This document shows positions 26,780-35,602 of a DNA stretch of 64,000 nucleotides, in pieces. Under the pieces are notes generated by a model that searched no databases, was not told the origin of the DNA, and saw nothing but the letters and a program-made list of their open reading frames with translations. A program made the translations under genes and the position numbers. The stretch spans positions 2,852,001 through 2,916,000 of the forward strand of contig OZ257155.1 of NCBI GenBank assembly GCA_965279355.1, read 5' to 3'. The stretch comes from G965279355 sp965279355 (GTDB lineage Bacteria; Pseudomonadota; Alphaproteobacteria; CACIAM-22H2). The number at the start of each line of letters is the position of its first letter. Position 1 is the first letter of the stretch.

Positions 26780-27154
26780 ATGTCGAACAGGCTCGTTGCA
26801 GGAATTCTCGGATCGTTTGCCGTACTGCTGGTTGCGTTGAGCGCAGCGGCACCGGCTGAAGCCCATGGCCGGCGCTCAAGCGTCTTCTTCGGCTTCAACG
26901 CTTACTATCCGCCGCATTACTACTACCCGCCGCCGTATTACTATGCGCCGGCGCCGGTTTATTACGTACCGGCGCCCGCCTATTACCCGCCGCCGGGCGC
27001 CACCGTGCCGGTGCAACCGCCGCAACCGCAGCCCTACTGCCGCGAATATCAGGGCAATGCGACGATCGACGGCACCAATCAGCCGTTTTACGGTACCGCC
27101 TGCCGCCAGCCCGACGGCACCTGGCGGATCGTCAATCAGAAGCAGGCGCAATAG
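26780..27154 (+). CDS. Small secreted Tyr/Pro-rich protein
   Basis: A 124-residue protein, ATG at 26780 with GGAGG 7 bases upstream. A signal peptide (residues 1-30, ending PAEA) precedes a low-complexity Tyr-Pro region (NAYYPPHYYYPPPYYYAPAP and continuing) and a C-terminal domain with two cysteines, CREYQGNATIDGTNQPFYGTACRQPDGTWRIV. That tail matches a conserved surface/17-kDa-type motif common in alphaproteobacterial envelope proteins. It is 60 bp after the PiT gene and may share its transcript. Confidence 0.75.
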   Translation: MSNRLVAGILGSFAVLLVALSAAAPAEAHGRRSSVFFGFNAYYPPHYYYPPPYYYAPAPVYYVPAPAYYPPPGATVPVQPPQPQPYCREYQGNATIDGTNQPFYGTACRQPDGTWRIVNQKQAQ

Positions 27155-27203
27155 TAACGAAACGACTGACATCCCGACTTTCGTCAGGGTGACAGGTCTT
27201 TCT

Positions 27204-28043
27204 CTAAGCTGTCTCCGCCACCAAATCGACGAGAGCCGCCGTCAGCCGCCCGTCCAGTGACGCGAGTTCATTCAGCACCGTGAAATGGTTGTGGCCGGAT
27301 GTTTCGACATAACGCCCGGGCAGACCCTTGGCGGCCCAGGCCGCGTGATACTCCCGTGACTGGCGCACGAATTCCGCAAGCTCGCCGCTACCCACCGCGA
27401 CCACCAGCGGCGGCGCCTTGGCCGGAAGATTGAATTGCGGGCTGTTGCGGCGCGCGATCACTTCATCAAGCGCCAGCGTTTCGTTGATCTGTCCAAGGCG
27501 GATCGGCTCGAGATCGAACACGCCGCTGATCGCCAGTCCGGCTCGAACGCCTTTTTCAGTCATCGCCATCGCGGTCAAATGACCGCCAGCCGAATGGCCG
27601 GAGAGAATGAGCCTATCCGGATCGCCGCCCAGCCTGGCGAGATTTGCGCGCAGCCAGACGATCGCCTGTTTGATCTCGGCAACGATCTGCTCGAACGAAA
27701 CGGCCGGGGCCAGCGTGTATTCGATATTGGCGACGCTGATCCCGTTTGCGAGCGGGCCTTCGGCAACGAAGCTGTACATTTCCTTATCCGTCGCGCGCCA
27801 GTAGCCACCGTGGATGAAGGCCAGGGTCGGTGCGCCTTTGCCCGCGGCGAAGTAGTCGATGCGATTGCGTGGCCGGTCGCCGTAGCGAAGGTCCGCATTC
27901 GGCCTATGTTTGGCGACCAGTGCCGCACTGCGCGCCGTGAAGTCGGCGACCATGCGCTCCCTTCCGGGCACTCCGCCGATGGCAGCGCCATTGTCATAGG
28001 CGGCGTCGAGCGCCGCGCGATCCATTCCGCGATAAAGCTGCAT
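27204..28043 (-). CDS. Alpha/beta hydrolase (kynurenine-formamidase-like)
   Basis: A 279-residue alpha/beta hydrolase. The oxyanion segment AFIHGGYWRATDKEM near residue 75 and nucleophile elbow LSGHSAGGHLTAM near 145 place it in the alpha/beta hydrolase_3 / arylformamidase-like group; the acid and His are seen in VGSGELAEF and SGHNHFTVLNEL. No tryptophan-degradation genes adjoin it, so the kynurenine link is only by resemblance. Confidence 0.82.
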   Translation of the reverse strand: MQLYRGMDRAALDAAYDNGAAIGGVPGRERMVADFTARSAALVAKHRPNADLRYGDRPRNRIDYFAAGKGAPTLAFIHGGYWRATDKEMYSFVAEGPLANGISVANIEYTLAPAVSFEQIVAEIKQAIVWLRANLARLGGDPDRLILSGHSAGGHLTAMAMTEKGVRAGLAISGVFDLEPIRLGQINETLALDEVIARRNSPQFNLPAKAPPLVVAVGSGELAEFVRQSREYHAAWAAKGLPGRYVETSGHNHFTVLNELASLDGRLTAALVDLVAETA

Positions 28044-28114
28044 ATGTCGTTCCCCCCGTTCCTCACCGATACGTCAGAGCGGGCGTGGAAACAACCGGCT
28101 TGGTGGAGAGGCCG

Positions 28115-28378
28115 TTAGGGGCGGTGCGGTGCGTTGCCCGGCGCGCGGGTGAGCGGCTTGCCCGGCTGCGGAACTCGGGTGCCGCCCAGCGAATTCTGCT
28201 GCTGGCCCTTCTGCTCGGCGCGCTGTTTGGAACGTGCCCGCAAGTCCTGAATCTGTTGCTGCTGGCGAATGTCGCGCGCACTCGGCAACGCGGTGGGCGG
28301 ATTGGATTTCTGCGCCAAAGCCGGCGCGATCACCGGCGTACAAAGGGCGAGCCCCAGCAGCAGCGCGGTAACTCTCAT
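28115..28378 (-). CDS. Small secreted Gln-rich hypothetical protein
   Basis: An 87-residue protein with a signal peptide (MRVTALLLGLALCTPVIAPALA) and a Gln/Arg-rich helical stretch RDIRQQQQIQDLRARSKQR. Its ATG overlaps the TGA of the upstream 414-residue gene by 4 bases (ATGA), so the two are translationally coupled. I do not recognise a family. Confidence 0.65.
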   Translation of the reverse strand: MRVTALLLGLALCTPVIAPALAQKSNPPTALPSARDIRQQQQIQDLRARSKQRAEQKGQQQNSLGGTRVPQPGKPLTRAPGNAPHRP

Positions 28379-29619
28379 CGGCCGTCCTGGCTGGCAAACA
28401 ACGTCCGGGCCTCGTCGGCCCGCTCGTCGTTCTCGGCACATTCCGCCCATGGCTTGTCGCGAATATCCAGCATCTCGAAATAATAGGGCGGACGCCACCG
28501 CACGAGAAAGTAAATATCGCGCGAGCCCTTATTCCGATCCTGCACCGACACACCGACCTGCCACCGGTTGACGCTGCATTGCTGCGTCACGCCGGCAAAC
28601 GTACCTTTCGGCGCGCCACCGTCGTGCAGCCGATCGTGCCAGCGCTCCAGCAGCGGGCGCGCGCCCGGGCGAACCCAGGCGATGCTGTCGACCCAGCGCT
28701 GGGTCAGCCAGTCCTCGGTGAAACCGCGGGGACCCAGCGCTACCGGGTCGACCCGTTTGATATCCTCGCCGTCGACCACGAAACTGCGGACGACCCGCCG
28801 ACTGCCGACTTTAATGTCGATGCTGGGGGCGGCGAATTCCACCATGGCGGCGCCGGGCGTGACGCTCCCGGTAATCGGCGGCTCGATGCCGATCACGGCG
28901 AGCTCGCTGCGGTTCATCAGCAGCTTTGCGTCGAAACGGTCCTCGTTCAGCCGCCAGAGGCGGTAATAGACCGGCTGGGGATCGGACACGCAATCCTGCC
29001 GGCTTCCAAGCGACAGAATCAGATGGTCCCGGCGATCGCGGTCGGCCGGCCTTGAGATCAACACGGAATGAATTGTCTGCGGCGCATACTGCTCTTGGGT
29101 ATAGACAACCTGCTCGCCGCGCCAGACGCGACGCCAGCGATCCTTCCGCCATTCATAGGCATAAGCCGATTCATCGAAGCCGCAGGCGATGCCGATGGCG
29201 GTCCTGACGATCAGGAACTGTCCGCTCTGCTGGCGGCGAATTTCAACGGCGCCGAGAAAACCCAGGCTGTTGAAGGTCTCGCCGGCGCCACAGCGATTCT
29301 CGATCACCTCTTCACTGGTCTGACACGCAAGATCGGCGCCGCGCAGTTCCTGATTCAGCCGCGATCCCAACATCGCATCGTCACCGTCGCGCGGATGAAA
29401 CAGAAGGCGCGTTTCAACCCATTCGCGTAGAAGCGTCTTTACCGCCTCGAATTGCGGGGTGGCACCGCGCGTCGCCGGATTGGCGTCGGGACTGACCAGC
29501 ATCGGCCGCAAGGCGACGCGCAGATCCGCGAGGTAGCGATCCTCGGCGCGTGGCGCGGCGCCTGTCGCGAGAAAATAAATGGTCAGTAAGAAGACGCCGA
29601 TAAGCCAGCGACTGCGCAT
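28375..29619 (-). CDS. Secreted protein of unknown function
   Basis: A 414-residue protein, ATG at 29619 (MRSRWLIGVFLLTIYFLATGAAPRA, a signal peptide). The mature protein has many Trp and paired Cys (ADLACQTSEEVIENRCGAG, CGFDESAYAYEWRKDRWRRVW) and an end with CSVNRWQVGVSV and MLDIRDKPWAEC, which suggests a disulfide-bonded periplasmic domain. No family is recognised. It is coupled to the small Gln-rich gene by a 4-base overlap. Confidence 0.7.
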   Translation of the reverse strand: MRSRWLIGVFLLTIYFLATGAAPRAEDRYLADLRVALRPMLVSPDANPATRGATPQFEAVKTLLREWVETRLLFHPRDGDDAMLGSRLNQELRGADLACQTSEEVIENRCGAGETFNSLGFLGAVEIRRQQSGQFLIVRTAIGIACGFDESAYAYEWRKDRWRRVWRGEQVVYTQEQYAPQTIHSVLISRPADRDRRDHLILSLGSRQDCVSDPQPVYYRLWRLNEDRFDAKLLMNRSELAVIGIEPPITGSVTPGAAMVEFAAPSIDIKVGSRRVVRSFVVDGEDIKRVDPVALGPRGFTEDWLTQRWVDSIAWVRPGARPLLERWHDRLHDGGAPKGTFAGVTQQCSVNRWQVGVSVQDRNKGSRDIYFLVRWRPPYYFEMLDIRDKPWAECAENDERADEARTLFASQDGR

Positions 29620-29801
29620 GTCGAGCCCCTGTTCGTGGCCAATCGAGGGGCCAATTGGCCCCGAACCGGCCGAGGGGTCGAGCGGCAACTTTGTAGCAGG
29701 GAATGTCCGACTGGACACGCGGCTGAAAATCGTAAAGTTTCAAACCTGTGCTGGGCGCCAAGGCCCGGATAACGCTATTTGAAACTGATTTTCCCTTACG
29801 C

Positions 29802-30569
29802 ATGAGCGTCGCCCATCCGTTTGCCCTTACCGGAAAGATCGCGCTGGTCACCGGCGGCGGTCGCGGTCTGGGCTATGAGATCGCCAGGGCCTTGGCGCAG
29901 GCCGGTGCCAAGGTCGTCATTAACGGCCGTGACTCCGGGCGCCTCATCGAAGCCGCGCGGACGGCGGCCCGCGAAGGCCTGCCGATGGAGATCGCCGCCT
30001 TTGACGCCAGCGGACCGTCTGCCGCGCGTTCAGTCGAGGCAATCGGCCACCGTCACGGGCAGCTCGATATCTTCGTGAACAATGTCGGAATGCGGCATCG
30101 CAAGACGCTCTTCGAATCGAGCGAAGACGATATCCGGTCCGTCATCGAAGCCGATCTTGTCGGGCCGTTTCTCATCGCGCGGGCGGCTGCCTCGCTGATG
30201 GTGCCGCGGCGCAGCGGCCGCATCATCAACATGGCGTCGATCGCGGGGCCCATCGCACGTGCCGGAGATTCCGCCTACACCGCCGCCAAGGGTGGCCTCG
30301 CCGCTTTGACGCGGGCCCTCGCGGTCGAACTCGGCCCGCACAACATCACGGTGAATGCCATCGCACCCGGCTTCTTCAGAACCGAGGCGAACGACGCCAT
30401 CCTTTCCGATCCGGAGAAAGAACGCTGGTTTGCCTCACGCACGGCCCTTGGCCGATGGGCGGAGCCAAAGGAAATTGCCGGCGCCGCCGTCTATCTGGCG
30501 TCCGATGCCGCGTCCTTCGTCACCGGCCATGTGCTGACAGTGGACGGCGGCACCAGCGTGATGTTCTGA
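29802..30569 (+). CDS. SDR-family oxidoreductase
   Basis: A 255-residue classical short-chain dehydrogenase. It shows the NAD(P) motif TGGGRGLGYE (residues about 16-25), the NNVG strand in FVNNVGM, catalytic Ser in NMASIAGP, and YTAAKGG with catalytic Tyr and Lys, then NAIAPGFFRTE. The family reduces or oxidises hydroxyl/keto groups, e.g. 3-oxoacyl or sugar substrates, and gluconate 5-dehydrogenases look similar. ATG at 29802 is chosen over an upstream TTG-type extension. It converges on a Bug-type binding-protein gene 3 bases away. Confidence 0.88.
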   Translation: MSVAHPFALTGKIALVTGGGRGLGYEIARALAQAGAKVVINGRDSGRLIEAARTAAREGLPMEIAAFDASGPSAARSVEAIGHRHGQLDIFVNNVGMRHRKTLFESSEDDIRSVIEADLVGPFLIARAAASLMVPRRSGRIINMASIAGPIARAGDSAYTAAKGGLAALTRALAVELGPHNITVNAIAPGFFRTEANDAILSDPEKERWFASRTALGRWAEPKEIAGAAVYLASDAASFVTGHVLTVDGGTSVMF

Positions 30570-30572
30570 GTA

Positions 30573-31550
30573 TCAATTCAGTGTGACGCCAGCAGACTTG
30601 ATGATCGGCGCGTAGCGGGCGATGTCGGATCTGATCAACGCGGCAAACTGCTCCGGCGTGTTGGTCACGATATAAAGACCCTGCTCCTGCGCCTTGGTCT
30701 GAATTTCCGCATTCGCCATTTCCCTGACCGCCACGTCGCGGATCGCGCGGATTACGCTGTCGGGCGTACCGGCCGGCGCGACGAGGCCGAACCATGCGTC
30801 GGATGACAGTTGCGGGAAGCCGGATTCCGCCAGGGTCGGCACATTGGGCAGCACCGCCATGCGTTGCGGCGAGCTGACCGCCAGCATCCGCACCGCGTTG
30901 TTCTCCACATGCGGCTTCAGCACGAGATAGGAACTGAACGACATTGCAACTCGTCCGGCGGCCACTTCCAGGGCGGCCGGCGCGCCGCCGCGGAACGGCA
31001 CGTGCAGGAGCTGCGTGCCCGCCGCCTGGGCAAACATTTCCGCCATCAGCTGGCCGAGCGAGCCTGGCCCCTGCGAGGCATAGTGCAAACCGCCCTGCGT
31101 CCTGCGCGCGAGATCGGCGAGCTCCGCCACGGTCTTTGCCGGCGAGGCTGCCGGCACGGCGAGGATCGACGGGAACGCGAAAAGCAGCGTCACGGGCTTG
31201 AAGTCGCGGACCGCATCGTAGGGCAGGTCCTTCATCGCGGTGGGGTTGATGGCAAAGGCGCCGGTATCGGCCACCAGCAACGTCGTGCCGTCGGTCGTGC
31301 CCTGCTTGGCCGCCATCGCCGCGACCACGCCACCGCCGCCGGTCCGGCTTTCGATCACGACATTCGGTCCGCCCGAGGCACCGATACGCTGACCGAGCAG
31401 GCGGACGATGAGATCGACCCCGCCGCCCGGCGCGTAAGGGTTCACGATCTTGATCGGCCGGTCCGGCATCTGGGCCGTCGCCGGTGCGAGTGCCAGTAAG
31501 GTCAGTCCAATCGTGAGAATCGCGGCTTTGCAAAACAGGCGGCCGGCCAT
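30573..31550 (-). CDS. Bug/TctC-family tripartite tricarboxylate-type solute-binding protein
   Basis: A 325-residue periplasmic binding protein. A signal peptide (FCKAAILTIGLTLLALAPATAQ) precedes PDRPIKIVNPYAPGGGVDLI, the family's N-terminal signature, and later GGAPAALEVAAGRVAMSF. These proteins normally feed a TctAB permease with carboxylates or aromatic acids; no such permease is nearby. It is the last of four such genes in a row on the minus strand. Confidence 0.92.
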   Translation of the reverse strand: MAGRLFCKAAILTIGLTLLALAPATAQMPDRPIKIVNPYAPGGGVDLIVRLLGQRIGASGGPNVVIESRTGGGGVVAAMAAKQGTTDGTTLLVADTGAFAINPTAMKDLPYDAVRDFKPVTLLFAFPSILAVPAASPAKTVAELADLARRTQGGLHYASQGPGSLGQLMAEMFAQAAGTQLLHVPFRGGAPAALEVAAGRVAMSFSSYLVLKPHVENNAVRMLAVSSPQRMAVLPNVPTLAESGFPQLSSDAWFGLVAPAGTPDSVIRAIRDVAVREMANAEIQTKAQEQGLYIVTNTPEQFAALIRSDIARYAPIIKSAGVTLN

Positions 31551-31583
31551 TTGCGTCTCCCCGTTTTTATAGAAAGCCCGCTC

Positions 31584-31626
31584 CGGAATAGAAAGGGCGC
31601 GATGGCGTTTTCCGCCATCGCGCCCT
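31584..31626 (-). terminator. Rho-independent-type terminator after a Bug gene
   Basis: A perfect 14-bp stem (31594-31607 with 31613-31626, beginning AGGGCGCGATGGCG) around a 5-base loop sits 30 bases beyond the stop of the 31656-32630 gene. On the minus strand it is followed by TTTCTATT, so it reads as an intrinsic terminator separating two Bug genes. Confidence 0.75.
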
Positions 31627-31655
31627 GAGTATCGACGCTGAGCGTCAGCCTTGCG

Positions 31656-32630
31656 TCATTGCGGCTCGATCTTCGCGAGCCTTACATACTCGCCCCAGTT
31701 CTTGATGTCGGCGAGCAGACGCGCCTGACCCTGGGCCGGGGTTTCGATCAGCGGATCGCCACCGAAGCTGTTGAGGAACTTCTTGGTTTCGTCGCTGCCG
31801 ACGACCTGCTTGAAGACCTCATGGATGCGCTGCTTGGCCTGCGCCGGAACGCCGACCGGCACCATCGCCGCCCACCAGCCGGTGAGGTCCATCGGGATGC
31901 CCTGCTCGGTCATGGTCGGCAGGTCGGGCACGGCAGCGAGACGCTGCGCGGTGCTGACCGCCAGGATCTTCAGACGGCCCTCACGCATGTTGGCCAGCGA
32001 ATAGACCGGGTCATGCATGCCGTAATCGACGGTGCCGTTCACCTGGTCGCCCAGCGAGTCCGGAGCCGTACGGTAGGCTACCTCGACAACCGGCAGGTCC
32101 ATCTTAGCCTTGTAGAGCTCGCCCATGATCTGGCCGGTCGGCGCAGCGTAACCGTAGGTCGCCTTGGAACCCTTCTGCTTCAGATAAGCAGTCAGGTCAG
32201 CAACATTCTTCCACGGCTTGTCGGGCGTCACCACCAGCATGAAGGGCTGGCGGTTGATGGTCGCCAGGACTTCGATCTGCTTGGCGGCATCGATCGGCGG
32301 CTTCTTGAAGAGATGCTGGTTGGCCGCGACGGCGCTGCCGGCATGCACGAAGATCGTGTAGCCATCCGGCTTGGCACGCGCGACGAATTCCTGCGCGATA
32401 TTACCGCCGGCGCCCGCACGGTTGTCGACGATGATGTTGCGGTTGAACACCGGGCGCGTCTTCTCGGCGAAGAAGCGCACCAGCACGTCCGCGCCGCTGC
32501 CGGCGGGGAAAGCGCAGATGAAGCGAATATCCTGGTTCGGATAGTCCTGCGCCGTCGCCGGCGAGATGCCGAGCCCGGCCAGCACGGCGAGCGCCGCCGC
32601 CCCGAAGGTCCGTCTTGATACTGTTGTCAT
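31656..32630 (-). CDS. Bug/TctC-family solute-binding protein
   Basis: A 324-residue protein. It begins MTTVSRRTFGAAALAVLAGLG, a twin-arginine-like signal (SRRTFG), so it may be exported folded through Tat. The mature start YPNQDIRFICAFPAGSGADVLVRFF and GAGGNIAQEFVARAKPDGYT are family hallmarks. It ends at a strong terminator hairpin. Confidence 0.92.
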   Translation of the reverse strand: MTTVSRRTFGAAALAVLAGLGISPATAQDYPNQDIRFICAFPAGSGADVLVRFFAEKTRPVFNRNIIVDNRAGAGGNIAQEFVARAKPDGYTIFVHAGSAVAANQHLFKKPPIDAAKQIEVLATINRQPFMLVVTPDKPWKNVADLTAYLKQKGSKATYGYAAPTGQIMGELYKAKMDLPVVEVAYRTAPDSLGDQVNGTVDYGMHDPVYSLANMREGRLKILAVSTAQRLAAVPDLPTMTEQGIPMDLTGWWAAMVPVGVPAQAKQRIHEVFKQVVGSDETKKFLNSFGGDPLIETPAQGQARLLADIKNWGEYVRLAKIEPQ

Positions 32631-32671
32631 GTGTCTTCCCTCTCTAGATAAAGAACGATTGTGAGCTCAAT

Positions 32672-33640
32672 TTAATCCGCCTTGGCACCCGATGCTTTGA
32701 CAATCGGCGCCCAGCGCTCAATTTCCGTCTTGATGAAGTTATCGAACTCCGCCGGCGTGTTGGTGGTTGGGTCCATGCCGATGCCCTTCATGCGCTCAAC
32801 CATGTCGGGGGCCTTCAACACCGTGGCGACATCGGCGGCGATCTTCTCAATGATCGGGCGCGGCGTGGCCCTCGGCGCGACCAGGCCGGTGATGCTGACC
32901 ACGCTGTAACCGGGAAAGGTCTCGCCGACAGTCGCGATTTCCGGATTGCTCGGCGCGCGCGCCGGGCTGGTGATGGCAAGCGCCTTGACCTTGCCACCCT
33001 GGATGTTCGGCAGCGATGCGTAAAGAGGATCGATCTGCAGCTCGATGCGGCCCGAGAAGATATCGGGATAGGCGGCATTCGAGCTGCGATACGGCACATG
33101 CACCATATCGAGACCAGCCATAGTGTTGAGCAGTTCGCCGGCAAGGTGCAGCGAGGTGCCGGCACCGCCGGTCGCATAGGACAGCTTGCCGGGATTGCGC
33201 TTTCCATAGGCAACCAGCTCGGCAATGTTGTTCGCTGGCAAGTCCATCTTGGCGACGATCGCGATATGCGACACCGCAACCAGCGTAATGCCGGCCAGAT
33301 CCTTCACGGTGTCGTAGGGCATGTTGCTGCGAAGGCTGGGATTGATCACCAGCCCGGTGATCGCGACACCGATCGTGTAGCCGTCCGCAGGCGACTTGGC
33401 GACCATATCGATGCCGACAACCGAGCCGGCACCCGGCCGGTACTCGACCAGGACGTTCTGCCCCCACAGGGCACTCAGCTTGTCGGACAGCATGCGGGCA
33501 ATAATATCGACCGGACCGCCGGCGCCGAACGGCACGACAAACCGGACAGGTTTGTTGGGGTAGGCCTGGGCCATGACGTCGGCCGGAAGGGCAATGCCCA
33601 GCAAAGCCGCAAACAATGCGGCAGCACCAAAACGCTTCAT
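32672..33640 (-). CDS. Bug/TctC-family solute-binding protein
   Basis: A 322-residue protein, ATG at 33640 (MKRFGAAALFAALLGIALPADVMA, Sec-type signal). YPNKPVRFVVPFGAGGPVDIIARML and YRPGAGSVVGIDMVAKSPADGYT are the family signatures. It is closely similar to the next upstream gene (33782-34747); both share GQNVLVEY/GQNVVVEYKPGAGS, WAPIVKASGAKA-type C-termini and MVERMKGIGM, indicating a recent tandem duplication. Confidence 0.92.
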   Translation of the reverse strand: MKRFGAAALFAALLGIALPADVMAQAYPNKPVRFVVPFGAGGPVDIIARMLSDKLSALWGQNVLVEYRPGAGSVVGIDMVAKSPADGYTIGVAITGLVINPSLRSNMPYDTVKDLAGITLVAVSHIAIVAKMDLPANNIAELVAYGKRNPGKLSYATGGAGTSLHLAGELLNTMAGLDMVHVPYRSSNAAYPDIFSGRIELQIDPLYASLPNIQGGKVKALAITSPARAPSNPEIATVGETFPGYSVVSITGLVAPRATPRPIIEKIAADVATVLKAPDMVERMKGIGMDPTTNTPAEFDNFIKTEIERWAPIVKASGAKAD

Positions 33641-33673
33641 TGTCGCCTCCCTGAGTTCTTTAATTTTGCTGGT

Positions 33674-33703
33674 GTCCGGCACGAAGTTTTACCCGTGCCG
33701 GAC
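33674..33703 (-). terminator. Terminator-like hairpin between two Bug genes
   Basis: A perfect 10-bp stem, GTCCGGCACG at 33674-33683 pairing with 33694-33703, lies 78 bases beyond the stop of the 33782-34747 gene and just upstream of the next gene's start. No T-run follows on the minus strand, so it may instead be a 5' leader hairpin. Confidence 0.35.
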
Positions 33704-33781
33704 CGACCCGTCGATATTCGTTTTTATCGGCCGGCCCGAGTGGGACGACCGGTTAAAAAACATGCACCCGGCAAGCGTGCG

Positions 33782-34747
33782 TCAATCCACAGCCTTGGCG
33801 CCCGATGCCTTCACCACAGGTGTCAGTTTCTCGATCTCGGCCTTGATATAGGCGTCGAACTGATCGGGCTTCATGCTCATCGGCTCCATGCCGATGCCCT
33901 TCATGCGCTCAACCATGTCGGCCATTTGCAGAACCCGGCCGACATCGGCGGCGATCTTTTCGACGATCGGCCGCGGCGTGGCACGCGGCGCGATCAGGCC
34001 GGTGATGCTGAGGACTTCCAGTCCCGGTACCGTGTCCATGATCGTTGGGATGGTCGGCGAGCTTTCGGCGCGCTGGCGGCTGGCGATCGCCAGCGGCTTG
34101 ATCAGGCCGCCTTTGATGTTTTCCTGCTGCGCATAGAGGGTGTCGATCTGCAGCTGGATGCGCCCACCCAGCAGGTCGGGAACAGCAGCCGAACCGCCGC
34201 GATAAGGCACATGCACGAGATCGATGCCCGCCATCGATTTCAGAAGCTCACCCGTCAGATGCATCGACGTGCCGTTGCCGGGCGTTCCGTAATTCAGCTT
34301 GCCCGGATTGGCTTTCGCATAGGCGATCAGCTCCCGGATAGTGTTAAACGGCTGATCCTTGTTCGCGAGGAGCAGCAGGTGCGAGATCGACACCATGGTG
34401 ATCCCGGCGAGATCCCTGGTGGTGTCGTAGGGCAGGTTATCGCGCAGGCTGGGATTGATCACGAACGCGGTGATGGCGATACCGATCGTGTAGCCGTCTG
34501 GCGCCGACTTGGCGATCGCATCGGTGCCGATGACCGATCCGGCGCCCGGCTTGTACTCGACAACGACGTTCTGGCCCCAGATCGGGCTCAGCTTGTCGGC
34601 CAGCAGCCGCGCAATGATATCGGTCGCCCCGCCCGGCGGGAACGGCACGATCAGGCGAACCGGCTTGGTGGGGAACGTCTGCGCCGCGGCGAACCCCGGC
34701 AAGGCCAGCGCGCCCAGCACGGCGAGAAGTCGGATAAGAGTCTTCAT
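33782..34747 (-). CDS. Bug/TctC-family solute-binding protein
   Basis: A 321-residue protein, ATG at 34747 (MKTLIRLLAVLGALALPGFAAA signal). FPTKPVRLIVPFPPGGATDIIARLLADKL and YKPGAGSVIGTDAIAKSAPDGYT are family signatures. It is a close paralogue of 32672-33640. The long open frame continues upstream to 35569 only as the antisense of the next gene. It diverges from the cytosolic-looking SBP gene at 34883. Confidence 0.92.
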   Translation of the reverse strand: MKTLIRLLAVLGALALPGFAAAQTFPTKPVRLIVPFPPGGATDIIARLLADKLSPIWGQNVVVEYKPGAGSVIGTDAIAKSAPDGYTIGIAITAFVINPSLRDNLPYDTTRDLAGITMVSISHLLLLANKDQPFNTIRELIAYAKANPGKLNYGTPGNGTSMHLTGELLKSMAGIDLVHVPYRGGSAAVPDLLGGRIQLQIDTLYAQQENIKGGLIKPLAIASRQRAESSPTIPTIMDTVPGLEVLSITGLIAPRATPRPIVEKIAADVGRVLQMADMVERMKGIGMEPMSMKPDQFDAYIKAEIEKLTPVVKASGAKAVD

Positions 34748-34882
34748 GGTTTCCTCCCTGGTGTCCGGGCTTGGTCGCCGGGTTATCCCGCACGATACCG
34801 GTGAGCGGCGGCGGAAACAATGCGTGCGGAAATCGCCGGCCGGTTCCTGTAGTCTGCCGCTGCCCACACATTGAGCGAGACC

Positions 34883-35599
34883 ATGAAAGACATCGTCGCC
34901 GAGCTTGCCCCGACCGGTTCCCTGCGCGCCGGAATCAACCTGTCCAATTTCCTGCTGGTCACCGGCCGCGCGCCGTCCGGCGATCCGGTCGGCGTCGCCC
35001 CCGACATGGCGGCCGAGATCGCGCGCCGGCTTGGCGTGCCGCTCAAGCTCGTGCCGTTCAAAACGCCGGGCGAGCTGGCGGATGCCGCCGGCCAGAACCT
35101 CTGGGATATCGGCCTGATCGCCGACGAGCCGGCGCGCGCGGCTGTCATGACCTTCACGCCTGCCTATGTGGAGATCGAAGCGACCTACATGGTGCCGAAA
35201 GACTCGCCGCTGAAAACGATCGCCGATGTCGACAGCAAGGGTGTGCGCATCGTCGTTGCCGGGCGAACCGCCTACGATCTCTGGCTCACGCGCAACATCA
35301 AGAACGCGGAACTGGTGCGTATCGACGGGCTCGGCGCCGCCTTCGAGACCTATCACGGCGGCGGTTACGACGCGCTGGCGGGCCTCAAGCCCGGCCTGCT
35401 GGCGGATGTCGAGAGGACATCGGGAGCGCGTCTCGTGGACGGCCGGTTCACCGCCGTCCAGCAGGCGATCGGCACCGGCCGCGCGAATGAAAAGGGCGCA
35501 GCCTTCCTGCGCGGCTTCGTGGATGAAGCAAAGAAGTCGGGCTTCGTGGCCGGCCTGATCGAGAAGCACAAAGTCCGCGGCCTGTCGGTCGCGTCGTAA
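34883..35599 (+). CDS. Transporter substrate-binding-domain protein without signal peptide
   Basis: A 238-residue protein matching the family 3 amino-acid-type solute-binding domain: GSLRAGINLSNFLLVTG, VAPDMAAEIARRLGVPLKLVPF, then AYVEIEATYMVPKDSPLKTIADVDS and a hinge region. It begins MKDIVAELAP with no signal peptide at ATG 34883 (a TTG at 34871 adds four residues and does not create one), which is unusual for a periplasmic receptor. No permease or ATPase adjoins it. It may act in the cytosol or be mis-started. Confidence 0.75.
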   Translation: MKDIVAELAPTGSLRAGINLSNFLLVTGRAPSGDPVGVAPDMAAEIARRLGVPLKLVPFKTPGELADAAGQNLWDIGLIADEPARAAVMTFTPAYVEIEATYMVPKDSPLKTIADVDSKGVRIVVAGRTAYDLWLTRNIKNAELVRIDGLGAAFETYHGGGYDALAGLKPGLLADVERTSGARLVDGRFTAVQQAIGTGRANEKGAAFLRGFVDEAKKSGFVAGLIEKHKVRGLSVAS

Positions 35600-35602
35600 G
35601 CG

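Noticed and set aside
30573..34747. A complete tripartite tricarboxylate transporter
   Set aside because: Only binding proteins are present; no frames with TctA (large permease) or TctB character lie within the window.
34748..35569. Upstream extension of the Bug-type reading frame at 33782
   Set aside because: The extra residues are antisense to the solute-binding-domain gene at 34883, and an ATG with a signal peptide at 34747 is present.
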